A DNA stretch of 64,000 bases from Glycine soja. Taxonomy: Eukaryota > Streptophyta > Magnoliopsida > Fabales > Fabaceae. The position numbers and the translations under genes were made by a program. Position 1 is the stretch's first letter. Every line of letters begins with the position of its first letter. The stretch covers positions 8,062,501-8,126,500 of the forward strand of contig NC_041005.1 of the NCBI RefSeq assembly GCF_004193775.1, in the 5' to 3' direction. This document shows positions 12,998-26,680 of this stretch, in pieces. The notes under the pieces are model-generated. The model made no database searches and had not been told where the DNA came from. It worked only from the letters and a program-made list of their open reading frames with translations.

Positions 12998-14272
12998 GGC
13001 AGTGAAGATGTGTGTCTGCTACGATAGATTTATGAGAATTTCATGAGATTTGATGATTCTAGACACGTTCGTGGCATTTAAAAGTAGCATGAGGAGCAAT
13101 TGATTTGATTCGAACGAACCATGAACACGAAACAAGAGAACGCTTACCAAAGAGACTGTTAGACTCAGAAGTAAAACGCAGAAAGGGTTCTTGACTTCTT
13201 GTTAATTGTTATTCTTCCCAGGCCCATTCTTTTCTCACTCCTTTTTTTTTTATCTCTTCGCACCTCTCTCATTTTTTAAACATTTATGATTTGTTTGGTC
13301 CATGAAAAAAGAAAGCAAGAGAAAAAAAAGTAGAAAGTAAAATGATTTTATAAGTTGTTTGGTTAAAAAAAATGGCAACATGTGAGCATGTGATCATGGA
13401 TTCGATGGATGACGTGTGTTTGAAAAAAATCAGTTGAAAGATGTTGATCCCTTGGATTAATCTCAATACCTCGAAAAGTAGTTCTTGATTTTTAGTCAAG
13501 GGAGAAAGTGCAAAAGAAAAAAAAAATCTTTTATATGATCGTATATATAAAATGTATATATATAAACCAACAAATCGTTTGTTCAAATAATCATGAACTC
13601 GATCCTTTTATGTAAGGTTTAAAGTTTGAGTCTTTTGAATAAAAAAAAGTGATTGAAAATAAAGATTTTATTAAAGGTGATCACTTAGGTTTCATGATGA
13701 AGATAAATAATTTATTCAATATCATTATTGAGTATGATTGCATATTCATTATTTGGTTCAGAATTTTTCAACAATGAAACTTGAATCAAATAAGAGATAT
13801 CACATTAGTATAGGTTTTCATGAACTTGAATGGTGTTTTATCCTTCATTTTCTCACTCATTCCTTCTCTCTAAAACCATATCGAGGCATCTCAATATTTT
13901 AGTCTCATGCCGTCTTTCATAGATTTAATAGAAACCAGTTAGTTTCCGAATTCTGAAATATATTTCAATTTTTTAAGAACTAATTTTCTGTAATGTGTTT
14001 TTTGCAGGCTTACATAAATTTGCTTCTGAACACGCGAGAGTAGATTTCTCAACACTGCATAATCCAATTTTCATAATGTTTTATTTTTTTACATCACGAA
14101 AATTAGCTTCAGTAACGTAATTATTTTGTTGACAGATTACAAAACTTATTTTCTATAATATGATTATTTTTATTGCATTACAAAAACTAATTTTCAAAAA
14201 AGATATTTCTTTTATTAAAAAATACAAAAAAAAAATGAATGCAAAGAGTAAAAGATAGTGAAAATAGAATCC
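12998..14272. other. Intergenic between PPR pseudogene and 14-3-3 gene
   Basis: AT-rich DNA with no recognisable coding. Around 13560-13700 the sequence has the look of a decayed short interspersed repeat (a GTTTGAGTC-like box followed by AT-rich tail), but too weak to name. The right end runs into the 14-3-3 promoter. Confidence 0.6.
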
Positions 14273-14310
14273 CAGGCCCGAAGCCCAAGATGGGTCCATA
14301 TATATAAAAT
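14273..14310 (+). promoter_or_regulatory. Probable core promoter of the 14-3-3 gene
   Basis: A cluster of GGCCC and AGCCCA words (14273-14290; the latter is TGGGCT on the other strand, the site II or TCP-type motif of growth-related plant promoters) is followed directly by a TATATATAAAAT box at 14299-14310. The ATG at 14530 lies about 220 bases downstream, leaving a leader of plausible length. The motifs are seen; the promoter role is inferred. Confidence 0.45.
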
Positions 14311-14529
14311 AAAAAAAGTTGAATCTGAATCCAACTCAGGAAGGGAAGGCGAGACAGCTCAATCCTACACATGACATCTCAATCTCAATCTCTTTCGTAG
14401 TGTTTTTTGTTTTTAAATACATAAAAAACCATTCATTCTGTTTCGTTCCACTCCCTAATAGCTGCTACAGTTACAGCATAACTTCTATTCTATATTTCTT
14501 TCTACTCGCAAGCAAATCAGAAGAAGAGA

Positions 14530-16628
<2,099 letters not shown>

Positions 16629-18611
16629 TATCCCTTATAGGTTGATGGGTGGTATTCTTCCTCTCATGGAGGTGGGCTTTGAATGTCATTTATTTGTGCT
16701 AATTAAGAATCGCCCTAGTTTATAAAATGATTGGCAATCTGTGATATAATGTTGTATGAACAGAGACCAGGCTTCTTTTTTTTGTGTCATATGGTATTGG
16801 AAAGGATACTGTATAATGGGATATCCAATTAATTATTATCTGTTGCAATCTTTCTTGTGTTACTTCCACAGTCCCACAACACATAGGGTCCTAACTCATA
16901 AGTGCCCCCATTTTAAAATTTTGGGTCAGCATCTGGTGGTCCTATAGGAACTAGAAATGTCATTGTAGCAACATTATTCTCTTGGAAAGAACATTTTTCA
17001 TTACAGCTATAATGGCGCATATATCATCCGTCGTGCATGATGCTGATAGATATATAGTTTGTAAACAAAAAATATCAAAGCTATTTACTAAAGCAAATGA
17101 CATTGTTTTTCAAAGATGCCACAATATACGCTTTTGATGTTGTGGATTGGCTATCCACACCATTCATCGCAATGTCTTTTTAACCAATCATCTATGCTTA
17201 CTAACTGAAGATATTTTTTTCCTTCATGAAGCATAAAAAAGTTGGAAGATATTTTCCATCCGCCTTATGCTGGTGCTGCAAGTATTGGCAGTGATAAATA
17301 TATAAGCAAAGCCACTGATAGTTTTGCCTATTTACACTAACAATTTTCTTTCCTTCACCCGCGTTTGTATGTGTATGTTATATATATATATATGGTTACT
17401 TTTTCAGAATTACTTGATATTTTAAAAATATTTTTCAATAGGTGAGATATAATATTTGTGTCAAAGAAACTTGATTTTTTTTTCTAAAATCCAAAGAAAA
17501 TCAATTTTGTTGGGTTAAAAAGTCCATTTTTTTACCTTAAAAATCTGTTTTAAGGCAACTGGAAAGATGGAAATTTTATGTAATGTGCCCATCACTTGTA
17601 ACTTTATTCTTTTATACCAAACTTCACTGTGAACTTCATTTCTATCATCGGTCTCTAATTTTTGTTTGTTCAATCCTACACAACCTTAATGTAAATAAGT
17701 TATCCAAGGTTTTCATTAGTTAACAAAATTATGGCATTATCTCCTTATGAGCATAATTAATTTATACGAAAATAGTTTTTTTTTTTAATTTGGTTCTTTA
17801 AGATTTTACAAATCTGCAACATAATTAATTTGTTGTAATTAAAATTATGAAGATAAGTTATTAATATATTATGTAAAAGTGGCCTAAGTATTATAATTCC
17901 CATACACTCTTTAAAAATCTAGTAGTAATTTTCTTTTTTTTAGGAGTTGGTGCATTTTGTTCTTACTGCAAGTATTGGGAGTAATTAATCCAAGTCAGTT
18001 CAAGTTTTGCCTATTAACAGTGACAAATAAATTTGTTGACCTTGCGACTATAACCGTGAAATTAGTTAAATATGAAAATTTGCAAAAAAAAAAAAAAAAA
18101 AAAAACCTATGACACCCATTATTGGCCTTGCCTTGGGACTATAAATCTATAATCGCAAAGAATTTATATATTGGCCACCTGTGGCCTAATTACATGCTAC
18201 TAATTCAATTACGTAACAGAGGAGCCGAAGCCTTATACCTAATTGTTAGTGGCGCCACACATCTTATGTTATGGGCCTATTGGGATAAAGAACTCAATAA
18301 AGTTTTTACTATTAAATGATTTTATGTAGAAAATTTTAAAAGAAAAATATTCTTAAACCCGAAAGCAGATAGATGGATGGTACAGAATCAGAAAAAATAA
18401 GAAACAAAATGCCAAATATGCATAAAATCACAAAGAAAAGGTCTATTCGCATAAAATCATAGTCAACAGAGCCATTAGCAGTAATACAAGACCGATCATC
18501 GTCCTCTACATAATATTATCATTGCCTAGTTACATAGATGACAAACTGACTTTATTTAACACACGAGCAGAAGAACTCTGGAAACCACACCTCGGGCTAT
18601 AAACTTGATAG
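16629..18611. other. Intergenic between convergent 14-3-3 and CutA genes
   Basis: Holds the 3' untranslated regions of the two converging genes at its ends. Two related segments occur at about 17276-17340 and 17965-18025: both contain GCAAGTATTGG-AGT, then AGTTTTGCCTATT and a purine tail, about 690 bases apart. A run of about 22 A lies at 18084-18105. No coding pattern is seen. Confidence 0.6.
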
Positions 18612-21600
18612 TCAGTCCCTTGTGCTCTCTTTAATCCACTCTAAATATTTAAGATTGCCTCCAGTGATGGGTAAGGAGATCACCTCTGGCACACTGAAAA
18701 CAGACAAGAGGTAAGAAGCATGTGAATGCACTATAGTTTTCCATAATTACATTTCAGTTCATTTACATGGATTTAATGCCTAAGTTCTTGAATCTTAGCA
18801 GATATATGGTTTAAGAATTCCTTCACCAAGCTTTCTTTTAGGATCAAATAGTAAATTACAACTCAAACTTCACATTCTATGAAGCAGAGTTAAATTTTAT
18901 TGCCAGGCTATTTACTAGATGTATTGGCCTTACTCGTATTCATGATTAGTTTTGACATGCTCTGTCAATGCCTCCAGAAGGGATTGCCTAGTCTTGATAA
19001 TAAGAAGTTCCTCAGAATCAGTTTGGATCTGTCAATTTGCAACACAAAGCTGGCAAAATCAGGCTACACAAATACTTTCAAATAAAACAAGAGCCTTAAT
19101 GCATGCTAGAATAAGAACTTTTAATGTTATTATGAAAACATTATTAAACACTAGCAATTTGGATCTGTCAATTAGAAATCTATGAAGCAGAGACACCTCT
19201 CTCATTGTCTCTCATTTGAAGTGCTGCAGTATCAAACATGTTTCGACACTAACACATATTCAACACATGTTGGACACTCTTCATTAAGTGACTTGTTAAA
19301 AAAAATATTTTTTGTCAACTCACACTTGAACAACAACCTCCATATATTTTGGACACTTGTTTGGACACCTTCATAAGAATGGAGGCATATAACAATTTAA
19401 CATTAATATTCACTTTTTAACTTTTAGAAAAGTCAGCTTGAAATATAATATAAAATATTGAAAATAATGCCTCTAATTCTTTTTTGAGGTTCATTATCAT
19501 AGAAAAAGATGTAAAACTTGGCAAGATTGGCTTGAAAAAGTGTATTACTTATATATATGATAATTTGATCTTGCTTTGGGATTTTTTGTAAAGAAACTAA
19601 GAGCTTACATTGTAACATAATGTTTTTTAACATTCTTTTGCGAGACTCATTTTCATAGGAAAAAGTTGAATATAAAAATATTGATTATCAATATAGATCT
19701 TTTATGTTACTCATATTTCATTTCATTTGAGTTTCTCCCTCCCACCCCCTCTCTCTATTTTTGTAGGTGGCAGTGTTCTGTATTGTAGGCATTAGTTGTG
19801 TTGGAGTGTCCGTGTCCATGTTAGAGTGAGCTTCATAGTTTGTAACACAAATCTGGCAAAATCAAACTACAACAAAACTTTCAAAGTAATTTTCTTAAAC
19901 AAGTTCATAAGAGCCATAATGCATGCTAGAAAATAAGAATTTCTAATGTTATAATGAAAAATTTTAAAATAAAAGTTTCTGTTACTACTAATAATTTAGT
20001 ATTCAAACAACATTCTTTGTCAATGGAGGAATTGTAGGATATACCTTTCCCTCCCACTGGTACACCGATTCAATACCTGCAGAGGACATAATACATTGGG
20101 CTTTTAAGAGTCAAACATGAGATGCAACCTACATAGAATTAGTTTGGATAATTTCTCAATAAGCACTTACAAAAGAAGGAACTAAAAAGAATCAACGAGG
20201 TAAAATGAATTATATTTCTCTTGTAAGTTAGGACAAATTGATGTATCCTAACTTATGAAGAAATTAAACAAGTGAGCTTCTGAAAAAGTTGAGATGTATT
20301 AGTTTGATTTTAACTTTTGAGATAAGTTTGATTCATTTTACTTCCTTAATTCAATTTTTTTTCTTCTTCTATAAATATTTACAACTGAAGTTCATCCAAA
20401 TTTACTCATAATTAACTTGGTGAGAAAACAAATTGACCCAAGACTGTATCAAACTCAATCCTTTCCACCCTACCAGAACAATGGCAGTGGTGGGACATGG
20501 TCACACACACACACCATAAGTGAAACAAGTATATAAGCCCAGAGTGAAGATATATGTCAAGTAAGGGAATTCATTCAAGTCTTAGTTACATACAACGAAT
20601 GCAAAAAGTAGTTCTGACTTCTAACAATGCATCTGGTAGATATTTCCATAGGTTCCAAAATAGCAATCACGTTTCACAAATGGATTAATAAAAAAAAAAG
20701 GTTCCAAAAGATTTTCAATTTGACCAATTAACTAATAAAATCACATTCATTTTAGTGATTCAGGTGAACATAAAGTCCAAAAAAATGGAGGGCGTTTAAG
20801 AAAGCTCTCAAACTTTGCCTGACATGTCCACACGGCTAGAGTATTTCCTGTGCCACCTTGCAGAGATAGATGCAAACAAAGTAGCCCATATTCCCATAGT
20901 ACTAGCGAAATTTTTAAACCAAGATGGAAGATCACACCTCAACACTCAAATCTTAATAGTCTAATAATTATGCAAAGTTAAGCATACATTGTGGTTCATC
21001 CTCGCTCTCCAGAATCATTTATTTATCAAATCTAATCCAGGGACAAATCACAATAATGAATTGTTACAATAATGGGATTTCTATAAGTACCAATACCATT
21101 ACGACAAATATTACTAGTTTTAAACCACAGATACACAAAGTTGGGTAGTGAGAAATTCTCACCCGGTACCCTGTTGACACAAGCAGCAAGCTTCTCTTTG
21201 ACGATGCTTTCAGCCAACTTCTTACCTGCACAACCACCAACATGCGTCAAAATCAAAGAACCAACAATACAAAAACCCAAACAACCGAACTCGGCAATCA
21301 TAGGACCTGCTTCTTTGTTGGGAACAGTGACATAGACAACAATACTCGGCACAGTGGAGTTACTCCCTTCCATTCTGGTGCTGGAGTGGCTTCGAATACC
21401 GAACTTGGATCTGAAACAGAGGCAATTGAATTGAATTCAACAGAGAGATGAAATTAAGAGAAAGTGGGTTATTTTATGTTATGAATATCGTAAGAGAGAT
21501 TGAACGAACCCCGTTTTGAGGGCAGAGGAATGGAAGGGCGTGCAGAGATTGGAGAGTCCCAAACTGAGCATGCAAAACGCGCCGACGAGGGGCAAACGAC

Positions 21601-21655
21601 GTCGTAGCGTGGAGGAGGAGAAAAGGGAAGTAGAGGAGCAGAGTGTAGAAGTCAT
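18612..21655 (-). CDS. CUTA: CutA divalent-cation-tolerance-like protein (6 exons)
   Basis: Plant CutA is a small trimeric protein of the CutA1 family, reported to bind copper and to sit in the chloroplast; its exact job is unclear. Exons, in minus-strand order: 21655-21510, 21410-21307, 21225-21163, 20076-20045, 19028-18934, 18693-18612. All are GT-AG and join in frame to 173 residues. The CutA core runs from about residue 68 (SIVVYVTVPNKEAGKKLAES) through KLAACVNRVPGIESVYQWEGK, then EELLIIKTR and DVPEVISLPITGG to the C-terminal LEWIKEST. The first roughly 60 residues are Ser/Arg-rich with a hydrophobic stretch (GAFCMLSLGLSNL), fitting an organelle-targeting presequence. A second in-frame Met at residue 62 (21373) could give an untargeted short form. 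The two largest introns (about 1.0 and 1.1 kb) lie on either side of a 32-base exon; one contains a duplication and an insertion. Confidence 0.95.
19022..20000. repeat. Tandem duplication in CutA intron 4, second copy split
   Basis: Copy A starts at 19022 (TTTGGATCTGTCAATT, the 5' edge of CutA exon 5) and continues with GCAACACAAAGCTGGCAAAATC... and ATGCATGCTAGAATAAG. Copy B starts at about 19157 with the same TTTGGATCTGTCAATT. It is interrupted at 19180, and continues after 19838 with GTAACACAAATCTGGCAAAATC and later ATGCATGCTAGAAAATAAG. Both copies therefore carry the splice acceptor of exon 5. Copy A is the one used; copy B is a decoy upstream of it in transcript order. Confidence 0.8.
19180..19838. 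mobile_element. Inverted-repeat DNA transposon in CutA intron
   Basis: About 660 bases bounded by the inverted ends CTATGAAGC... and ...GCTTCATAG. Just inside the ends are GACAC/GTGTC words on both sides, a style typical of non-autonomous Mutator-like elements in plants. It has no coding capacity. It lies inside copy B of the intron duplication, so it arrived after the duplication. The target duplication is not clear, so the superfamily is only inferred. Confidence 0.6.
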
Positions 21656-22086
21656 TTTGGGAAGTCTTATATCCTGCTCCGCCCTCTCACACCTCTATAC
21701 TTTCATAACTGACTGTGCTTGCCACGTGCAAACAAGTGGTAATAATCTGGCCCCTTTACTTTGCAAATTTCAATTCCAATTTTCATTTAAAGAGGTGAGT
21801 TTTCAATTATAATTATAGTTCTCGCCTATGTCCTTAATTATAAAAGAGTTACCTCTTTAAAAAAAATAATTAATCTAGTTAATTTTTTATATTATCGTTT
21901 TAAAATTATTTTTTTTCTTATTTTTATATCCACTTAATTATTTCAGATTAATTTTTAAAAAGAGAACAATTAATTTAAGAAAAAACATAATTAATATATC
22001 TAAAAATTAAAAAAAAAATCTTATAAAAAAAATAAAAAAATTTCTAATTAAAGTTTTATAATTAGTTATGAAGGAAATAATAATTG

Positions 22087-22147
<61 letters not shown>

Positions 22148-22180
22148 ACTGCAGATGAAACTATAGAGTCGGACTGAGCC
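21656..22180. other. Upstream region of CutA, with AAT microsatellite
   Basis: Upstream (in gene sense) of the CutA ATG. It should contain the CutA promoter near 21660-21800. Beyond that it is A/T-rich and ends in an (AAT)n run at 22090-22145. No coding is seen. Confidence 0.6.
22090..22145. repeat. (AAT)n microsatellite
   Basis: An almost perfect run of 18 AAT triplets, likely length-polymorphic. Confidence 0.95.
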
Positions 22181-22546
22181 CTACATGAGTGTTGCTAGTT
22201 GCACCCAGTATTATTGTTGGTGTACCCAGCATCCTTTGAAAATGGTAAAACTATCCCTACTAATTTCTCACCTTACGGATCAAGTTGATCTTTAAGTTGA
22301 TTTTTAAGACTTACGAATCAAGTTGATCCGTAAAAAACTTACAGATCAAGTTGATCCGTAAGTCTTAAAAATCAACTTATAGATCAACTTGATCCGTAAA
22401 AGACTTACGGATCAAGTTGATCCGTAAGTCTTAAAAATTAACTTACAGATCAACTTGATTCGTAAGGGGTATTTCTGTCTTTTTATGATTAGTGTTGGTT
22501 GCATCAGTAATAATATTGGATGCACCTAGCAACACTCGTTATGTAG
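22181..22546. mobile_element. MITE with palindromic GATCAACTTGATC core
   Basis: About 366 bases with inverted ends: CTACATGAGTGTTGCTAG on the left, and on the right the reverse complement of CTACATAACGAGTGTTGC. The match continues inward with a few changes (GTTGCACCCAGTATTATTG against GGTGCATCCAATATTATTAC). The centre (22270-22470) is a chain of units of the form CTTACGGATCAAGTTGATCCGTAAG in alternating orientation, each itself a near-palindrome around GATCAA-TTGATC, joined by TCTTAAAAATCAACTT. No ORF is present. It is a miniature inverted-repeat element; the superfamily is not settled because no clean target duplication is visible. Confidence 0.75.
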
Positions 22547-22861
22547 ACCCTTGCATCACAGAGTATGCTCATTTTTTGGCCCTCCCCTGCCCTCTTCCCA
22601 CAAAAAGAAAAAAAAATGCACTCTTACTGATTGTTAATTTAGTTATATGCATGAGACCCCTTAAATTGCTTCATATCGATATAAAGAGTTTGACAGAGGC
22701 TAATTTGAATAATTAAACTTTTTCATGTACATACGTTTTAGGAGTTTTGTTTTTTGGAACATGTGGGAAAGAAAAAGCAGAAAAAGAAACCAAGTAACAG
22801 AAATAGAATCTTCCAGCAAAAGCCCTATAACATCATTCCTTGATTTGATTCCTGTTACTAA

Positions 22862-23040
22862 ACATGCACCAGCGAGATAATCTGCCTGCGATCTTAGTTA
22901 TTGGCTTCACGAGGGATACACTCAATAATAGTGACTTCCAAACTACGGTTCATCAAGTCTTTGATCTCCATAAAGAGATGACCATAAGCATGCTGCTCAC
23001 ACTGCTGCTTCAGTGCCCATGAATCATGTTTCGCATAAAG
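22862..23040 (-). pseudogene. RNase H-like (LINE-type) gene remnant
   Basis: On the minus strand a frame reads DSWALKQQCEQHAYGHL, then EIKDLMNRSLEVTIIECIPREANN and stops. The adjacent frame continues with ADYLAGAC. This succession (EIK-L, a beta strand, REAN, then AD-LA) is the C-terminal half of the RNase H domain found in plant LINE reverse transcriptases and the related RNase H-like proteins. A frameshift separates the last two blocks. No reverse transcriptase is seen nearby, so this is an isolated scrap. Confidence 0.55.
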
Positions 23041-23320
23041 TGAAAATTAGAAACAGAGAAAAAAAAACATATTTTTGTTCCTCGATGTAAATATTTTATA
23101 CTGTCAATTAACCGATTAAAAGTCACTATAAACATTATTTTTAAAATAATTATGACAAAAAAATAACAATCTTATCATATACAATAATGGACAATAATTT
23201 AAAAAACACATACACTATCAATACATTCTAGTTAAATTATTTTTCATCATATTTGATCAAATTTTAGATATAGATATTAAATTAAACTATCATCATATTA
23301 ATAGTATAATATATATACTG

Positions 23321-23381
<61 letters not shown>

Positions 23382-25866
23382 TTTTACGTTAATAATTTTA
23401 TTTATTAGTATAATGCATCATAATATTAATTAAACTTGTAACGTTATATTGCTAATTTATTTTAGTTAAATAAAACTATATTAACAAAGAAAAATCAATA
23501 TTTAACTCTTAATACTATATGATACCTTATTTTAATGTATATGTGATACTAGCATATGATTCGAGTCCTACAATTAATTTATTCAAGAGACCGTTGTCTT
23601 GTAAAATTACCCATCCATGATCCATTGGTTACCCAAGAGGTCCAATATTAGCAATGGTGAAACCCGAAGCGATGGGGAAATAAACACCCCTAAGCAATAA
23701 GCATAAAAACAACAGCATTAATTATTTTGACAAAATTAACTACTACTCCCTCTTTTTTCATCACAAATCATTTTTTAACTAATTTATGAAGATTGAAAAT
23801 AAAAATTGTGACATTCTTAATTTAATAAAAAAATATTTGATTTATTTAAAATATTCTTATTTAAAATTTTATTGTTTCTATTAGTTTCTCTCTTCATCTA
23901 AATTATCTTTCTATTATTTTATTAATTTTTGGTATACTAATAGCTATTAAAATGTGTTGCTATCGAAGAAGTTAAGAAAATTATAAAACAGTATAAAATA
24001 ATTAATTGAACATGATATAATTAAAAGTTAAAGATAACATTAAAATAATATTTAATGTTTGATAAATTTTATAAAATAATATATGGAAAAAAATAATAAA
24101 AGCTTTTAAAGCATGATTTTAAAGAGAAACTGAAGGAGTAATTATAAATTATTACTACTAATATTGAAGGTGACATAAATAATAAGGAAAATGATGATAG
24201 TTAACAAATGTTAGCTAAAATGATTAGGATTGGACTTATGAGTTTAAATTTGCGATCAATATAAGACTGATTTATAAATAGAAAGATATTGAGTAGAAAT
24301 GAAATAAAAAATTTCACGTGAATCTCGTATATTTTACATTTTAATTCAAATACTTTTCTTTAATTTTTTTTTTCTATTTTTAACGTCTCAATCAAACATA
24401 AAATTAAACTTTCAAAGTTAAAATAATGAAAATGATGAAAGACAAAGTATACAGAGATCCGTTGTGACATTCAGATTGAAGGAAAGTAGCGTGCGCACAA
24501 GTTAAGAAGTGCCAATGCCATGACACTTACTTTCTTTCACATTTTTATAATTTATTCTCTTCCATTGGTATTCATACATAAGTATGCGCCGTCCACAGTC
24601 CACAAAGTTAGGGTGACTGACCATTACTTATTTGACTAATACAAACAAAATAATAGAGATTAATTAGTAGTTTATACTTTATATAATTAACAACAAGGGG
24701 AGGGGACAAGAAAATTGGGTAGCCACTGTGTGACCCTCTCTCACATTTCTCACCCCTTTTCCCCAAAGCATATAGGTCCCTTCTGTCCCCAATAACCAAA
24801 TGCCTTTCCTTGTTTGGATTTTCTTGTGGACTTCGATTAAGACAATGCTTAAGCCAAGACAAAACGACTTTGCCAGCTCGATTAGTCTTTCTCCTTCAAC
24901 TGTTCCTTCTAATTCTGTTTAGAATTTCGATTTTAAGGATTGGTGTTTAATGTTAGTTTTTAAGAAAAGTTATCATTAGGTGTTAAAAAATAAAAAAGTG
25001 ATCATTATATGTTCTCTAACTGTTTAGTCCTATATATTTAATTTAATGAGAAATAGGAGAAGTGTCGAGGAATACAAAATTTGTTAAGTGGATTGATATG
25101 ATAAAAAGAAAAGATGCATGAAGAGAAAAATAAAATGAAAGTGATGATAAAAATAATGATGTGGTAAATGATTTTCATCGTAGATTTTAAATACTTTTTG
25201 ATACATTTATTTTTTTTAATTCTCTTTAAAAAAAGTTATACAAATGTAGATGGGATACCACATTCATACAGTGAATATACAGAATTCTCAAATTATTGGC
25301 ACATATTGAAGAGGAAATTTCAAGAAACATGCAATGTCTTTAATCAAGTTAGAGAACATTGAATCTCTGGTCTACCCTCCAATTGTATCTTTGTGGAACT
25401 CAATAAGGATATTTATTTCTTTTTGGTACAAGGATATTCATGATTTGATTCAATCATTTAGAATTTTTTTTATAGTAAAAAGCTATTTAATTTAGTTTAA
25501 TATTTTTTTATATCACTCAAATATGTGAAAATAATTATATTAGTTTCTTGTTTGGGGTAATGATGAAATTTTAAATTTTAAAAGTTAAACAACTCGAATA
25601 TTTAAGCATTTTTAATAGCAATGAGATGGCACTAGTTCTTATGACTCTTTCATTACTTATATGGAGGGTTACTTAATTTCACTCGAGGATAAAATAAAAA
25701 GTATAATGATATTATAAAGACTTCAATTTAGATCAATTTTAAAATTTGGATCTGAAACTTGTTTTAAATATTTAAACGAGTATTTTTTTATTTTGTTTTT
25801 CAATTAACGATATAATTACTTTTTTTTTTGTTTTTATGTAGTTTGAAATAGATTTAATCACCCCTA
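23041..25866. other. AT-rich intergenic DNA with (AT)n tract
   Basis: Contains a long (AT)n run at 23326-23377 and otherwise A/T-rich sequence. No recognisable protein, terminal repeat or RNA gene is seen. Confidence 0.65.
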
Positions 25867-25971
25867 GATGCTGATAGGAGCTCCATAGCTTTGCCGGTGG
25901 AAGTTTGCATTGCTGCAACCAGAGGAAAGGATGTACCTAGATCCACTGCATCCACTGTTATGCTTAATTAA
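25867..25971 (+). other. Short exon-like coding scrap, unidentified
   Basis: A frame preceded by CCCCTAG (possible acceptor) reads DADRSSIALPVEVCIAAT and continues RGKDVPRSTAST to a TAA at 25969-25971. The base composition is clearly less AT-rich than the flanks, and the peptide looks protein-like. There is no start codon and I do not recognise the family. It could be a decayed exon left by a transposon. Confidence 0.25.
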
Positions 25972-26546
25972 TGTTATTTATTCTTCTAATTCAGTAGAAG
26001 TTGCTAACACGAAACAAGCATATTTGGTTTATTTGAATTCAATGAGAACGATATTGGCTGGAAAAGACAATGACCCAAGATACTATACATGCATGTTAAA
26101 AAAATATTGTACATATTGAATAACTGAGTAAAGATAATTTGTGAAAGAGTTATGTTTATATTCTAATTTAATGTTTAATTTTAACATTATTTCAATGTTG
26201 TATATTGCATGAGTAGATAAAATAATGCCACATTATAGTAGATAAATACATTTAATATACATCGTCACTCTAGTGAAATTCTTACTGACTTAAAGTGTTA
26301 AGATATCTTTTCCGTATAAACACGTAGTCATTTCATGATATCTCAACTATATTAAAGAATAATTAAACTTAGAAGATCTCAAACCTTAGTCCATTTAGAG
26401 CACATCATTGTCAAACTGTCAACACTCATTAAGAGTTTAATAATCATATGTCTACTTCAAACACATTACAATAGTCCTTAGAGAGATAATCTCTAACTAT
26501 AGCTATATTTTTTACTTTAAATTCAACAAATAGCATTGTTTCTAAC
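25972..26546. other. AT-rich intergenic DNA
   Basis: Nothing recognisable is seen on either strand. Confidence 0.6.
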
Positions 26547-26680
26547 TTAATGGTATATAATTACTTATTTAATATCACAATCGTATGATGAGAGAGATAA
26601 TATTACGATTGTATGTCTCTCGTCTTAAAAAAAAAAATCCACGATCGTAACATTAAATAAGTAACTACGTACCATATCAA
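26547..26680. repeat. Small hairpin MITE-like repeat
   Basis: The left arm (TTACTTATTTAATATCACAATCG) and the right arm (reverse complement of CGATCGTAACATTAAATAAG) pair over about 40 bases with few mismatches. The pairing continues outward to TTAATGGTA and its partner TACCATATCAA. The loop holds a second small palindrome (GAGAGA...TCTCTC). No coding is present. This has the size and form of a stowaway-class or similar miniature element, but the superfamily is unproven. Confidence 0.6.
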
